From assembly GCA_006503535.1 (NCBI GenBank), contig QYRS01000011.1:2294001-2358000 (forward strand): a stretch of DNA of 64,000 bases, read 5' to 3'. Both the position numbers and the translations under genes were made by a program. The notes under the pieces are model-generated. The model was not told the origin of the DNA, ran no database searches, and saw only the letters and a program-made list of their open reading frames with translations. This document shows, one piece after another, positions 22,626-33,415 of the stretch. Source of the DNA: Arthrinium phaeospermum. Lineage: Eukaryota; Ascomycota; Sordariomycetes; Amphisphaeriales; Apiosporaceae. Numbering within the stretch: position 1 is the first letter of the stretch; each line of letters begins with the position of its first letter.

Positions 22626-23368
22626 GGGACGCTGCTGCTTTGCCCCTAGGGAGTGGTTAAGGGGGGAGTTGGACGACGAAGGCGGGGGACAGAGGGACTT
22701 TGTAATAATGGGTCTTTTTTTTTCACGCTGCTTATTTCTTCGGGCTGGCTCTGGGGAATAGTATTAATAGTTCAGGTATAATCACATGGCGTTCGAAGTT
22801 GCGGATAATCGATGACGGCTTGCTCCATGTGCAATGGTGGCAGGCTTCGCATTTTGAATGAGCCTTCCATCTTAGCAATGAAGGGAAACGGGATCGCGGC
22901 AAATCGCTGAGGTAACATTCGGTGACCAGCCCGGTTCGTGCCATGTGAGACGAGCCTGCAGCCTGTATTATGCATGTGATGTAGAATTGTTCAACCCCGA
23001 CATTGATAGCGCCGTTATGAACGTACCCACCATAGACGTCGATCCACATGTCGAGTAGCTAGGAGCGCTGTGTCGCATCGACGTTTTCTGACTTGAGACG
23101 ACATAGATGAACGAACAGGTCAAGTAATAAAGAAAGTAAACGTGCGTAAGCGCCCTAATGGAACATGGAAGAACTAGCTTAAGTATGCGGAGGAGATGGC
23201 AAGGAATCTCTTGTTTCTTTCTGCTGAGAGAACTTGGCATGCGAAGAGGGAAACACCTTGGACGTCCAATACTGGCCTCCCACGTGGCGTCGACGACACG
23301 CCGGCCCAGTCGCCCATGGCGAATAGGGCCCGAAGATTGCCTTGGTATCAATGGGCGGTGGTTTTCAC
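22626..23368. other. intergenic, no gene seen
   Basis: 3' flank of the repeat gene. Short ORFs only. Confidence 0.55.
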
Positions 23369-23600
23369 GCACCGCTAAGCTTCTGCAATGAGGGGTAGTG
23401 GTACAGTAGCAGCAGATGCCAGACCCCTAAGACATTTAAAGAGGAGCCATCTCATCGCCGCTACTGTATTTCCAAGTTTCCTCGGCGGATAGATCCGTGG
23501 GGTGCTTGTCTCTCGACCCGTAACAGCAAGGATCGCCAATCGACGTGACTATGATGTTTGCGCCTGAAAAAAAGAAGAAAACCCAAGGGTCCAAGCTGAG
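23369..23600 (+). repeat. diverged direct repeat, copy B
   Basis: Partner of copy A (20579-20795), in the same orientation about 2.8 kb away on the other side of the Ser/Ala-repeat gene. The blocks start at GCACCGCTAAGCTT and end near the A-rich segment at 23562-23585. The two copies differ by substitutions and short indels throughout, so the duplication is old. Confidence 0.5.
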
Positions 23601-24148
23601 CTGTACTGGTAGAGAGCCTCGAGGTGGTGGATGGGCGATGACGACTCGGTTGGGATTTCTATATTTGTGGAGAAGAACGGTTCAGAAGAGCGACGCTGCA
23701 TTTTGATTGGCTCGGACTAGGTCCGAGACGTGTCAGGATCAAGTTAGGTTGTGAGGTTAGTCACTTGTGACCAATTCCTTGGTCCCCCCAGTTTCCACAC
23801 AAAGGACGGGTTCGTCGATGGAGAGCGTAGTAGTAAGTATGCGTATGTATTTGGACAAACATTAGGCCGCGAACCTTCTTTGGGCGTTGGAACACGCGAT
23901 GCCGCTCCCTACGATCCCAGGGATCTGGATGATCCTTTCTTTCTCATCTTCTTTCTTACTTTGAATTGATGATTGGCATGTCCTGTACTAGCTAGCTCCC
24001 GTGTATTAATATCTCCTCGTCAGCGCCTATACATATTTCTTCCGGGCTCAATTACGACATGACGAGATCGCATTCGCAGAAAGGTAGGCAGACTTTGATC
24101 CTCTACCACTTACCGGTGCACCGCTTTTAGGGTTTCGGGCCAATCGTC
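23601..24148. other. intergenic upstream of the Zn2Cys6 gene
   Basis: No supported gene. Presumed promoter of the transcription factor. Confidence 0.5.
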
Positions 24149-26842
24149 ATGAGCAAACGCTACCGGACCCTGGTTCCGGCTCCCGTCCAAGATGAGGGCC
24201 GGGAACGTGCTCCCCCTGAGCCCGAGCGGCCGCCGCCAGAGAAGAAACAGAAGAGCCACATGGCCTGCGGCAACTGCCGCATCAAGAAGAGCAAAGTAAG
24301 AGAGACCGTTTCCGTCATTCACCCAAATCTTTGGGCACCCCCAGAAGCCCCTAAAACACCACCATGCTAAGCAAAAGCCCTGTACTGGCAGGGCGATGCG
24401 ATTAGTGAGATGGTAAGCGGCCGACGTGCAACCGCTGCACCAAGCAGCAAGTGGAATGCATCTATGCCGAGGAGGACAAGGCTTTGACCATCGCCGGGCT
24501 CCAGTCCCAGGTCGACAAGCTGAAACGGGATCTCGACCTGCACACCGACTTCATCGCCCACCTCCAGGCCGTCCCATCCCAGGAGGCCAACGATATCCTA
24601 AGACGGCTGCGAACCTCGCCGGATGCCTCCCAGGTGATGGCGTCGGTCCGGGGCAGCCTGGCCGACCAAGCCCGCCCGTCCGACCTCGGGCATGCTCGCG
24701 GCGTCATGCCCCCGACCGGATCCTCCATCGAAGCCGAGCTCACCTTCCTCCACGGCATGGTCTACCCGGCCTTCGAGCCCATCGACCCCAAGAATATCGA
24801 CATCGATACTCTGCTGCGGTCCGCCACTCGTAGCTCCCACCGGCACCATGGCCCTGCTGCCGAGGCCTTGACAACGACGACGACCCCGAAGGCAGATGCT
24901 GATGCTCGGAAAGGCCAGAGCGCCGCCCTGGCCTCGCCCTGGGAAGCACCCCCCTACTCGACCGTATTCCCCGTCTCGGGACCGTCCGAGGACCCCGAAT
25001 ACTGCGACGAGCGCCTCAAAGACCTCAACATTGGCTACTGGACCCGGGTCCCGCTGGACAACGCCTTCGCTGCCAGCGCCATCTCCCTCTACCTCGAGTC
25101 CGAGCACCCCTTCTTCGGCGCCTTCGACGCGGACCTGGTCATCGACGACCTGGTCTACCAGCGCGTGGACTTTTGCTCGCCGCTCCTGGCCGTGTCCCTG
25201 CTGTACATGGCATGCGTGAGTGGCTCCTCGCGACCCCCCTGCTTCGTTATCTTATCACCGTCGTTACTATTGTCTTCTTCCTCCTCGGTCCCCCGCACGC
25301 TCTCGGTTTCCCTAATACATTAGCTGTGTCGTTCCCCGGCCTCCAGCAATCCTTCACGACGGTGGACATCAGATCGAGCACGCTCGTCCCGGCGCTGTTC
25401 CACGAGGCCCAGAAGCTGTACAAGGCGGAGGCGGCCGACAACAGGCCCGTCACCATCGCGGCCATCATGCTGTTCGGGTTCGCCAGTACCATGGCGGGGC
25501 GGGAGCCGCTCGCGCTTGAACTGTTCGCCTGCGCCCGGCGCAAGGCGGTCGAAACGGGCCTCTTTGGCGTCCCCCGGCCTCAATACGTAGACGAGCAATG
25601 GGAAGCGTGGCGTCTGGTGCCGTCGGACCAGCTGCGGGAAAGGGCGCAGGTGGCGTGGGGGGCCTTTAACTGGCTGACGTGGGTTGCGCCAAATGTGCCC
25701 CTTATACATCAACCAGATGACTTGCCATGCTGACTACTACCCCTTGGATACCTAGAATCCACGCCATCTTCTACGCGCTCAAGCCTATCGAACACCCGCC
25801 GCCCTTCCCCATTCCGGGTGACGCGGATAAAAACGCGCCCAACCCGCGCCCGCCCTTCTGGCCGCCGCACCAGCTGCCCGTCTACATGGGCCACACGTTC
25901 AGCGCTCTCAGCAGGTTCTGCATCCTGACGCAGGAGATGTATCTAGTGTACTACTGCAACGACGGGGACCCAGGCGCCTCCGCGCCCTCTCTGGCCTTCG
26001 CCGAATCCAAATTCCAGGCCCTGCTGTCGTGGGCCGATACGCTACCCGAAGAGTTGGCGTGCGGCGACAACAGCCCGGCCCACACTTACTTGCTATTGTC
26101 AGTTGTAGCCCCGAGGCGGTGAACCGGGGAAAGAAGAAAAACGGAAACCCACGAAAACTAACATGCTAACAGCTGCCTGTACCACGGCACCGTCCTCTAC
26201 CTCTTCCGCCCCTTCCTCCACTCGGCCCCGCCCCCGCGCCTGCGCTCCTTCGCCGCCGCGGACAGCACCCTGGACCGGATTTTCGACGCCTCCGTCCGCC
26301 AGCTGAAGCGCCTGCTCTACATCTACGTCTCGCAGCTGCAGGCGTCGCTCTACAGCCCCATCCTCAGCTGCGGGCTGATGCACCTCAACAGCGCCCTCAT
26401 GAAGGCCCGGCCTAGGCCTACTACGGCGAACCCCGACGATCCCGAGAAGAGAGACAACAGTCACGAGGCCGAGGAGGTCGAGTGGCGCTTCTACTTCCGC
26501 CTGAGCTTGAGCTACCTGCAGGAGCTCTACAAGCGCTACCCCATGTGGATCGACGTCATCAAGGCCAACCTGGCCATGGCGGTCGACGGGGGCAACCTGA
26601 CGAGCGCCGAGGCTTTGCAGATCATCGACGACATCATGCGGGAGAGCGGGCAGCACCACGGCATGGTGGGGCACGTGTTCACCTCGTGCATCGCCGACTT
26701 CGAGCTCGCCGTCACGGACCCCGACCGCGCCCGCGTGCACGAGCTGGCGCTCAAGTTCGACCAGCTGGCGCTGTTCGAGGAGTTCACCACCGTGGTGGCG
26801 GATGGGTCCGAGGTGGTCGAGGCAGAACAGCCTGCCGCTTAA
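24149..26842 (+). CDS. Zn2Cys6 transcription factor with in-frame TGA at the third zinc Cys codon
   Basis: A nuclear regulator of the fungal binuclear-zinc class with a fungal_trans-type middle domain. Exons 24149..24295, 24406..25215, 25347..25678, 25756..26097 and 26173..26842 sum to 767 codons in phase. The zinc motif reads C40-x2-C43-x6-[50]-x6-C57-x2-C60-x6-C67, a perfect spacing, but codon 50 is TGA (24406-24408), directly after the intron-1 acceptor. Next come a short coiled-coil linker (LQSQVDKLKRDLDLHTDFI), the regulatory domain (RVPLDNAFAASAISLYLESE, LLYMACQQSF, AFNWLTIHAIFYAL, YCNDG, CLYHGTVLYLFRPFLH) and a helical C-terminus. All other splice junctions and the rest of the frame are intact. 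Either this is a fresh nonsense allele (pseudogene) or a base-calling error; no alternative splice restores the Cys. The target pathway is unknown. Confidence 0.85.
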
Positions 26843-27131
26843 ACGCGAATTAGGAGTAAAAAAAAGAAAAGCATCCTGAGTAAGCGGAACGGGCTCGCCA
26901 TTTCTGCGCCTAGGACCCTCCTCGAAGAGAAATGCATTCAGTTATCAAGACAGACTATAAAAACAAGAAAAGGATTTACTAGGAAAGCTTGTAGTAGGCG
27001 GCTTCCTCGATGGCAAAAGTCGATGATCACGCATGCGTCGCGGCGCCCCAATAGTGCCGATCCTTGATCCCAAGATCCCCAAGCCCGCGATATCCCAACA
27101 AAGTAGGCCCCGTCTCCACGGAGGGCCCCCA

Positions 27132-28156
27132 CTAAAAGGCGCCCTTGGAAGTAAACCGTTCGATCCGGAACGGGTACGCAGGTTCCGGCTGGCCCTCCTC
27201 CTCCGCCGTGTCCAGCGTCACCGGCGCCGGCCAGTTGACCCGCAGCGTGTAGTCGCGGCACGTGACCCGGGCCAGGGGCGCGAGGAGCCCCTTCTCCGTG
27301 TCAGCCAACATGCTCTGGCGCACCAAGCGGCCGTTCTCGCCGCTCGGGTTCGAGATCTCCAGGGACACGGTCAACGTGCGCAGCGACGGGAGCTCCGCCA
27401 CGGCGGCCCAGGCGCACTCCCAAAGCGTGTCGCCGCCGCCGCCGCCGCCCGACGGAGAAGAAGACGCCGCCCCGCCACTCGCCGCCGCCGCCTCCTCGTC
27501 CCACTTGGCCCACTTCTCGCCGAGGGAGTTGTGGAGGAAGACGTACAGCTCGTCGGGCGGCGGGCCCATGCTGCAGTTCGCCAGCAGGAACAGGTCGATG
27601 CGCAGGTCGCGCAGCAGGGCGCGGTGGTGCGGGATGGTCTCCCGGGGGAAGACGAGCAGGGAGACGATGTTGCCGAAGTAGAACGTGTGGGCCCGGTACA
27701 GGCTGTCGGCCGTCTCCAGGTACCTATTTGGCGTTTAGTCTTGGGCTCTCATGTTGCACACGACATCACGCAGCCGGATGGACCTTACATGGTTCGGCAC
27801 ACAGTCAGCAAAGCGGAGAGATGCCGTCGCCCGGTGTCAGGGGCTGATGGGGATCGCCGCTGCTTGACCCCGTCGTCGTTCCACGGTCTCTCGGACTGCG
27901 ACATGGACATGCCGATGCATTCTGTATGCTCATCGGGGTCTACGGAGGTCGGGTGCTGGCAGACGAGGCAGACCAGCTTCTGCTCGTGAATGAAGATGTG
28001 CAGGTGCCTGTGGCCAAAGACGCAGTCGTAGATCTGGCTGCGGATCTCCGGGGGCAGCTTGGTCAGGAAGAGCGAGGCTGGCTGCGGCTGAGGCTCAAGG
28101 GTATCCATCAAAGCTGAGGGTCCCATCGTCGATGTTGTCGCTGTCGTCGCTGTCAT
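27132..28156 (-). CDS. DUF7730-type protein, unknown function
   Basis: Exons 28156..27789 and 27723..27132 join in phase (M split across the intron) to 319 residues. The core motif FLTKLPPEIRSQIYDCVFGH (about residues 30-49) with HLHIFI after it, SALLTVCRTM and YLETADSLYRAHTFYFGN is the F-box-like start of the DUF7730 family. The C-terminal half contains ELPSLRTLTVSLEI and an Ala/Gly/Ser-rich insert. I chose ATG 28156 because an A lies at -3 and because the longer reading from ATG 28225 would take its first 23 codons, including a KKKKERRKK run, from a repeated poly-T sequence. Function unknown; the family is abundant in filamentous fungi. Confidence 0.8.
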
Positions 28157-28184
28157 CTTCTTTCTTCTTTCTTTTTTTTTTTTT

Positions 28185-28229
28185 CGATTCATACCAAGGT
28201 TTCCCGGTAGAAACAAAAGACTCATGAAG
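28185..28229 (-). repeat. short dispersed repeat with poly-A/T tail, copy 1
   Basis: Plus-strand CGATTCATACCAAGG followed by TTTCCCGGTAGAAAC and AAAAGACTCATGAAG, preceded by a poly-T tract at 28161-28184. It matches 31124-31169 at most positions. Read on the minus strand it ends in poly-A, as retroposed sequences do. Confidence 0.55.
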
Positions 28230-28748
28230 GACAGTGTCGTCGTCGTTGGATTAAGATTTCATGGTTTGTGCGACGGACCATCCAAGCGGCGTTAGTCGGT
28301 CGTCGCTAAAAAGCAAGGAGGCTTTAAGGCGAAGTTTGCGGGGATGTCGGTCCCGGAGTTAGCCGACATCACTGGAGCCAATGAGCTGTAGTGGTAGACA
28401 GGCGACGCAACACGCGATACTCACCTCCCCAAGTAAGTATTTCTTGATAGAATGAGAGCGAATCTGTGTTATACCTAGAATTAAAACCGATTATACGCTG
28501 GCATGAAAACTTTGCGACATTTCCCGGAGCCCTGCGAGCCCGCTGATGGGCGTCCTTGATGAGATGGCGGTATTGGTGCTCATAGGCATAGCCACGCGAC
28601 CGGGTGGGGCATTATCTCATCAGCCCAATGAGCACCCTGCTTCTCCAGCTTCCTTCGTCCAGCTTCCTTCCCCATCTCCCATCTTCTGCTGCTGACACTA
28701 GGCATCGATCTCCCATCACCCACCACCACCACCACCCAAGCCGTCGCC
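28230..28748. other. divergent intergenic region
   Basis: Shared upstream region between the DUF7730 gene (-) and the STAND-N-domain gene (+). It has a CT-rich stretch just before the ATG at 28749 and no other recognised feature. Confidence 0.5.
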
Positions 28749-30881
28749 ATGGCCGAAGTGGTTGGCCTGGCCGCCTCGATCATTGGAATCACAGAGCTCG
28801 CCGCCAAGATTGTGAAGATCAGCTTCAAGGTCAAGGGCCTTCTGGAGCAGGTCAGCAATGTCCCGCAGGAGCTCCAGCGGCACCTGGACCAGATCCGGCT
28901 CGTTTCCCCACTCCTCGCCAGCCACATCAATGAGGACGGACCGCCCGCCCTCAGGGGTGCATTGGGCGTCGCCATGATGCAGTGCCAGCAAGCAGCGGAC
29001 GACCTCGAGACAATAGCCGAAGAGCTCCATGCACAGGTCCACGTGGGCGGTAGGGCAAGACGCAAGCTGAGGGCGGCCGGCATTGTCCTGCAAAAGGATG
29101 TCTTGGCCTCACACGAGAAGCGATTGTCTTCGGCCATGCAGATGCTCATGATGGCGTGCCAGATGTACGGACTGGAGCAACAGAAGTACCTCATGTGCGT
29201 ACCTCGAGATGCGAAAGCTTAAGTTGCTACTGACTGGAAGATATAGAGATCTCCAGAAAAGTCAGCCTGATGTTATTGTGGCTCAGATACTTGGGAGTCT
29301 ACAAGCACCAGAAGCCACGCCAACCAGCTCTCTGCCATCCACCCCGCCTATACAACAGTCCGCGGGCCCGTTGGTGTCTCGAACCTACGCGAATGAGCGC
29401 CGCGCTGTTCTATGGGACCAGACGTTGAAACCGCATCTGAATTTGGGTCTTACAGGTTTGACCGGTTCTTTACAAGTTCAAAACGGTAGCAAAGTGTTTG
29501 GCTGGCAAAAAAGCGATGACTCGTCGGACCTGCGAATTCGAATTCACCTCCCTCGCTGGTTCTCGTCAAAGTATATCGACTCCATTGTACGAAGAAGCCA
29601 GGCAGGGTGGACATATTATGTTCATTCGGCTACGCTCCACTCGTTTGACTCGGTAACCTGGAAAGTCGTGACGAAAGTCATGCGCAGTAAGACGGAGTCG
29701 CTCCAAAAGCTCAAGTCAATGATCGGAGAAGGCCAGATTTCACTCTACGACACAAGGCAATACACAGACGGCCGTCAACAAACATTGATGGAAGTAAGTG
29801 AAGAATGCTTTGATGACATAGAACTCAAGGCTTACACCTGTTTCAGGTCGCACTGAACTCACAAAACTGGCAAATTTGTGACTTTTTGGCCGGGTACGAT
29901 GTCCCAGCATCAACTTTCCTCGTACATTACACCCCCTGGGCCGAACGGGAGGATCAGTTGCAATACTTTCAAAATGTCGCGAGCCGTTACGCAGACAATG
30001 GAACGTTCTTCTGGGCGCTGTTCCAGAAATACGACGGCCCAATGACGGATTTCGACGCTATAAGACGCGCAGTATGGCCAGACTGCGAGTTCTACGATGC
30101 AACTTTCCTGCACGAGCGACTGGAGCTTGCCACTATTTTTACGCAAGATTCCCCCGTCGTCCGCATCGGGAGTGATTGGAAGAACGTCTCGTCCAGCCAA
30201 GATTCAGTTGTTAGAGCTTTGCTATATCGAAACGGTGAAGTATTCCTCCCTAACATTGGGCCGCTGCTCTTGGAAAACCACACGCCTCGTGGCATCATAT
30301 CCCGGGTGCGAAGATTTCTGGCGTGGCTGGCCACGAATTCCTTGCGGAGGACTACTGGTATCCCGGCAACCAATATCCGCGCACAACTATTAGAGGATGT
30401 TGTGGGGCATATCGTGGAAAGCCTCAGCTCCTTTGGACCTGCAGAGCACTTACCTCCCAGTTCGCCATTATCGCGCTCGGTCTACAGTTGTCTCTTCGAT
30501 ATATCGATCCTGGGACATCGTCACGAGTTGGGAGAAGGGGTATTATACAGCCATGCCTCCGAAATCCGAGCAGAAGAGTTTTTTGGGAACATATTGCGCC
30601 AATACCTAGCTATTCTGTCTAGGTGTGGTATAAACATTGGTGAATATGGAAGGTTTGTGAAATCTAAGTTAACAGGGCAAGCGCCGGTTCCAATACGGTT
30701 CATGGCCCGCAAGAGTACGCGTCTAGTAACACAGGAGATTCGAGATGTACGCACGGGTGCTAGGCCAGAAGATTGGTATATTTGGTTTGCCGGTCACACG
30801 GACGAGTTTGTCGGGGACTTTTGGCGACTGGTCGATCCTGCGCCGCTGTACATACCCGGGGCTTGGGTAGATGAAGAGTAA
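28749..30881 (+). CDS. protein with fungal STAND-type N-terminal domain, no NACHT
   Basis: Exons 28749..29194, 29247..29793 and 29847..30881 join in phase to 675 residues. Residues 1-150 (MAEVVGLAASIIGITELAAK, then a helical heptad region to YGLEQQKYLI) match the N-terminal helical domain found at the start of many fungal NACHT/STAND proteins; the same opening pattern starts the large protein at 40900-47548. A Ser/Pro/Thr linker follows, then a roughly 470-residue region of unknown fold with aromatic-rich motifs (LRIRIHLPRWFSSKYIDSI, GWTYYVHSATLHSFD, FLAGYDVPASTFLVHYTPWA, RPEDWYIWFAGHTDEFVGDF). No P-loop, ankyrin, WD or TPR repeats are visible. It could be an accessory or effector partner of STAND receptors; this is inference. 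Conserved proteins of this shape are common in Pezizomycotina. Confidence 0.82.
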
Positions 30882-31354
30882 CGAGAATAAATGTATATCA
30901 AAGTTAGACTGCAGCTGCTTGTTAACAGTCTGTTGAAAAATTGGCATTTCCTTCGTTTAGCTGACTGGGACGAAACTTGGGAATAAAAAGGACATCCCGG
31001 ACCACATTTGGGAAAGGTTACCTTTTTGTATATCTTAAACTGTCCCAAGGGAGCATCTTCAAAGTTCTCGGTGATTAATAAAAGCAGACAACTTTTTTTT
31101 CTTTTTTTTTCTTTTTTTTTTTACCGATTTATACCATAAGTCCCCGGCAGAAATAAAAGACTCACTAAGAGCGGGTTACCTCAAAAATAAAAACAACCAT
31201 GACTGGTGTATTTAAGAGTATTACTTATAGTTGCTTACTGATTTTCAATGTAGGATTTATTAAGTGATATACATAAGGAGACGCAAACTATTTCATACCC
31301 ATGAACACGATGTGACACAACACGCCAGCACGAATATATGCCCAGCCCTGATCG
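30882..31354. other. intergenic between convergent genes
   Basis: A convergent 3'-3' interval with a poly-T/C tract (31091-31122), the second copy of the dispersed repeat and AT-rich DNA. No gene. Confidence 0.6.
31124..31169 (-). repeat. short dispersed repeat with poly-A/T tail, copy 2
   Basis: Plus-strand CGATTTATACCATAAG, then TCCCCGGCAGAAAT and AAAAGACTCACTAAG, preceded by poly-T (31093-31122). Compared with 28185-28229 the differences are mostly transitions. Confidence 0.55.
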
Positions 31355-32956
31355 CTAGACCATAGGTACGGTTGAATCCAATCCCAACTCACTACCAGAG
31401 GCAATGAGATTCAGCATGCATTGTCTTCTCACTGCCCTTCTCTCCGCCCGCACTCTGTCGTCCAGTCGAATCTGCTGCAGCGAAACAGGGCGAATAACGG
31501 CCGCTGGGAGACCCAGATAGTGGACAGCGTCGGCGTGAGACTTCATGACGAAACGCTTATCAATGGCCTCATGATACACTGCTAACTGGGCGTGTGGGTC
31601 ACTGTCGTAAGCGACCTTTTTCCACGGGTAGATGACATCTTGCCGCAGTTTGTGTGGCCAGGTACCCCGCCAGGTGATGGAGGGAGGGGAGGCTTGGTAG
31701 CGGAATGAGGCCGCGAGTCCCTCGCGGCCGTTCCAGATGTGCAGGTTCTCCAGCCGAGGCATCTTGCGGGCGGCGGCGGCGGCCCTCTCGAGGATCTTGA
31801 CGGTGGAATAGAGAGCATCGACGCCGGGAATGAAGACTTGCGTCGTCAGGATAAGAGTCTTCAGACGAGGCCAAGTCCATGATGGGTTGTCATGGCAAGC
31901 TGCGAGAAAGGAGCCGGCGTCGACTATGAAGGATGCCGAGAGGTGCTCGAGCTTCAAGCTGGCCTGGGCGACCATACGCCCCATTGTAGCGCTCGGGATG
32001 CGCGAGGTGTCGCACTGGAACGCCTCACTTCGGGGATGACCTTTGATGAGTGCGTCTGCATACGACTCATTGAAATTCTCGAACAGAGTGATTCTTCGCA
32101 TTCGGGGGTTGGCAGAAGCAATCGATACTAAGAGCGATTCGTAATCCTTGTTAGTAGCTTTCTGTTGATATCTGTCCCACTCTCGCCAAGGCTCGTAGTG
32201 TATCTCCTGGAGTCGGGGGAAACGAGAGAGCATCCCGCCTAGCGACCTCGGATTCCATCTGCGCCGGGTCTGCTGGCGCAGGAGAACGCTGGTTACAGCT
32301 GGGACGGACGGAAGTTCCCGCCACCACCGAGCTTCCTCCGCGTCGCTCTCGAATATGCGCCTGCCCATGATCTTACCAAACATCGTACTTATGATGGACT
32401 CCGGGGAGGGGACGAGGTCACGGCGTCGCTGACACTTGTCCTCTGACAGCCTTTCCACCTTTTCTCGATCCATGGTGGCATCCGGCTCGAAGCTCTGATG
32501 TTGAAACCAATGTTCTAAGTCGCTGGGAGAGTGTACGCTGATGTCGAGAACCAACTCATCAGCTGGTGCCCACTTACCGAGAGCTTCGAAGAGGGTCTCG
32601 AGGGCGGTTGCGATGCGGAGATCGTCGTTTCGATTGGGAGAGTTCACTGGCATCGCCTCAAGTCTCTCCTCAGGCGCGCATGCAATGCATTCGTACTCTT
32701 CGAGTTCCCAGCAGAACCAGATGTACTTCACGTAAGGTTGCGTTCGAGGAGACAAACCGAACTCGAGGCTCGCGAGGCGGTCGGCGTTTATTCGTATTCG
32801 GCTAAAGTTGTGCCGCTCGATGAGTCGCTGCCACTCTCGCGAGACGGTAGCATAGAGGCTCAAATGACCCTTGCCAGCGTCCCTTATCAACTGGTCTAGG
32901 ACCATCGACCGGAACAGTGGGGGGAAGCGGTGCCAAGTTATGTTGAACTGCGACAT
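31355..32956 (-). CDS. DUF6546 protein, copy a
   Basis: A single-exon ORF of 533 residues. It has an N-terminal F-box-like helix set (HRFPPLFRSMVLDQLIRDAG with YATVSREWQRLIE) and then the DUF6546 body: YVKYIWFCWELEEYECIAC, ELVLDISVHSPSDLEHWF, LPSVPAVTSVLLRQQTRRRW, LSRFPRLQEIHYEPWREWDR, LENLHIWNGREGLAASFRYQ and VIRPVSLQQIRLDDRVRAE. The LRR-like hydrophobic pattern suggests a horseshoe recognition domain as in F-box proteins; function is unknown. It is a diverged paralogue of the gene at 60484-62076, sharing all these blocks in order. The start at 32956 gives the same N-terminal layout as the paralogue. Confidence 0.85.
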   Translation of the reverse strand: MSQFNITWHRFPPLFRSMVLDQLIRDAGKGHLSLYATVSREWQRLIERHNFSRIRINADRLASLEFGLSPRTQPYVKYIWFCWELEEYECIACAPEERLEAMPVNSPNRNDDLRIATALETLFEALGKWAPADELVLDISVHSPSDLEHWFQHQSFEPDATMDREKVERLSEDKCQRRRDLVPSPESIISTMFGKIMGRRIFESDAEEARWWRELPSVPAVTSVLLRQQTRRRWNPRSLGGMLSRFPRLQEIHYEPWREWDRYQQKATNKDYESLLVSIASANPRMRRITLFENFNESYADALIKGHPRSEAFQCDTSRIPSATMGRMVAQASLKLEHLSASFIVDAGSFLAACHDNPSWTWPRLKTLILTTQVFIPGVDALYSTVKILERAAAAARKMPRLENLHIWNGREGLAASFRYQASPPSITWRGTWPHKLRQDVIYPWKKVAYDSDPHAQLAVYHEAIDKRFVMKSHADAVHYLGLPAAVIRPVSLQQIRLDDRVRAERRAVRRQCMLNLIASGSELGLDSTVPMV

Positions 32957-33415
32957 ATTGACAGCTAATGATGGAGTGAGGGATGTTCAAGACAGCAAAC
33001 CGGGGGAGAAGCGGCCTTGTTGGAATATATGACCTGGTACGGCCGGTGTCTCCGTAGCTCTGAATTAGAGTTGTTCGTAGCCCTGGATTAGAGTTGTTCT
33101 TTACAGGGAAAACATGCACCTTCTGATTCGATACAGTCACAGCACAAAAAGGTTTGATGAAAATCAAGGTTGGACGTGCCTTGGTACATAGAGAGAAACA
33201 TTTATATCTCCTTGATTCCAGTCAACTACGCCTTATAAAGTGGGGATAGCTTTCAGACAAATCCGAATTTCAGATATGCTCGGTGTTATAGTGAAAGTTT
33301 ACGCCGCCTGAAACGTACGACTCACCTTAGTAAATAATAACCTCATTAAAATTATAACATCCTTGGCAGGGAATGGCAAGTACCATGCGACTATATTTGA
33401 AGATACTGATCCTGA
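32957..33415. other. intergenic, AT-rich
   Basis: Promoter side of DUF6546-a and 3' flank of the monooxygenase gene. No feature recognised. Confidence 0.6.

Noticed and set aside
24406..24408. Selenocysteine or programmed read-through at the TGA in the zinc cluster
   Set aside because: Ascomycetes are not known to carry selenocysteine machinery, and TGA is followed by GAT, not the CTA context that favours read-through. A mutation or base error is simpler.
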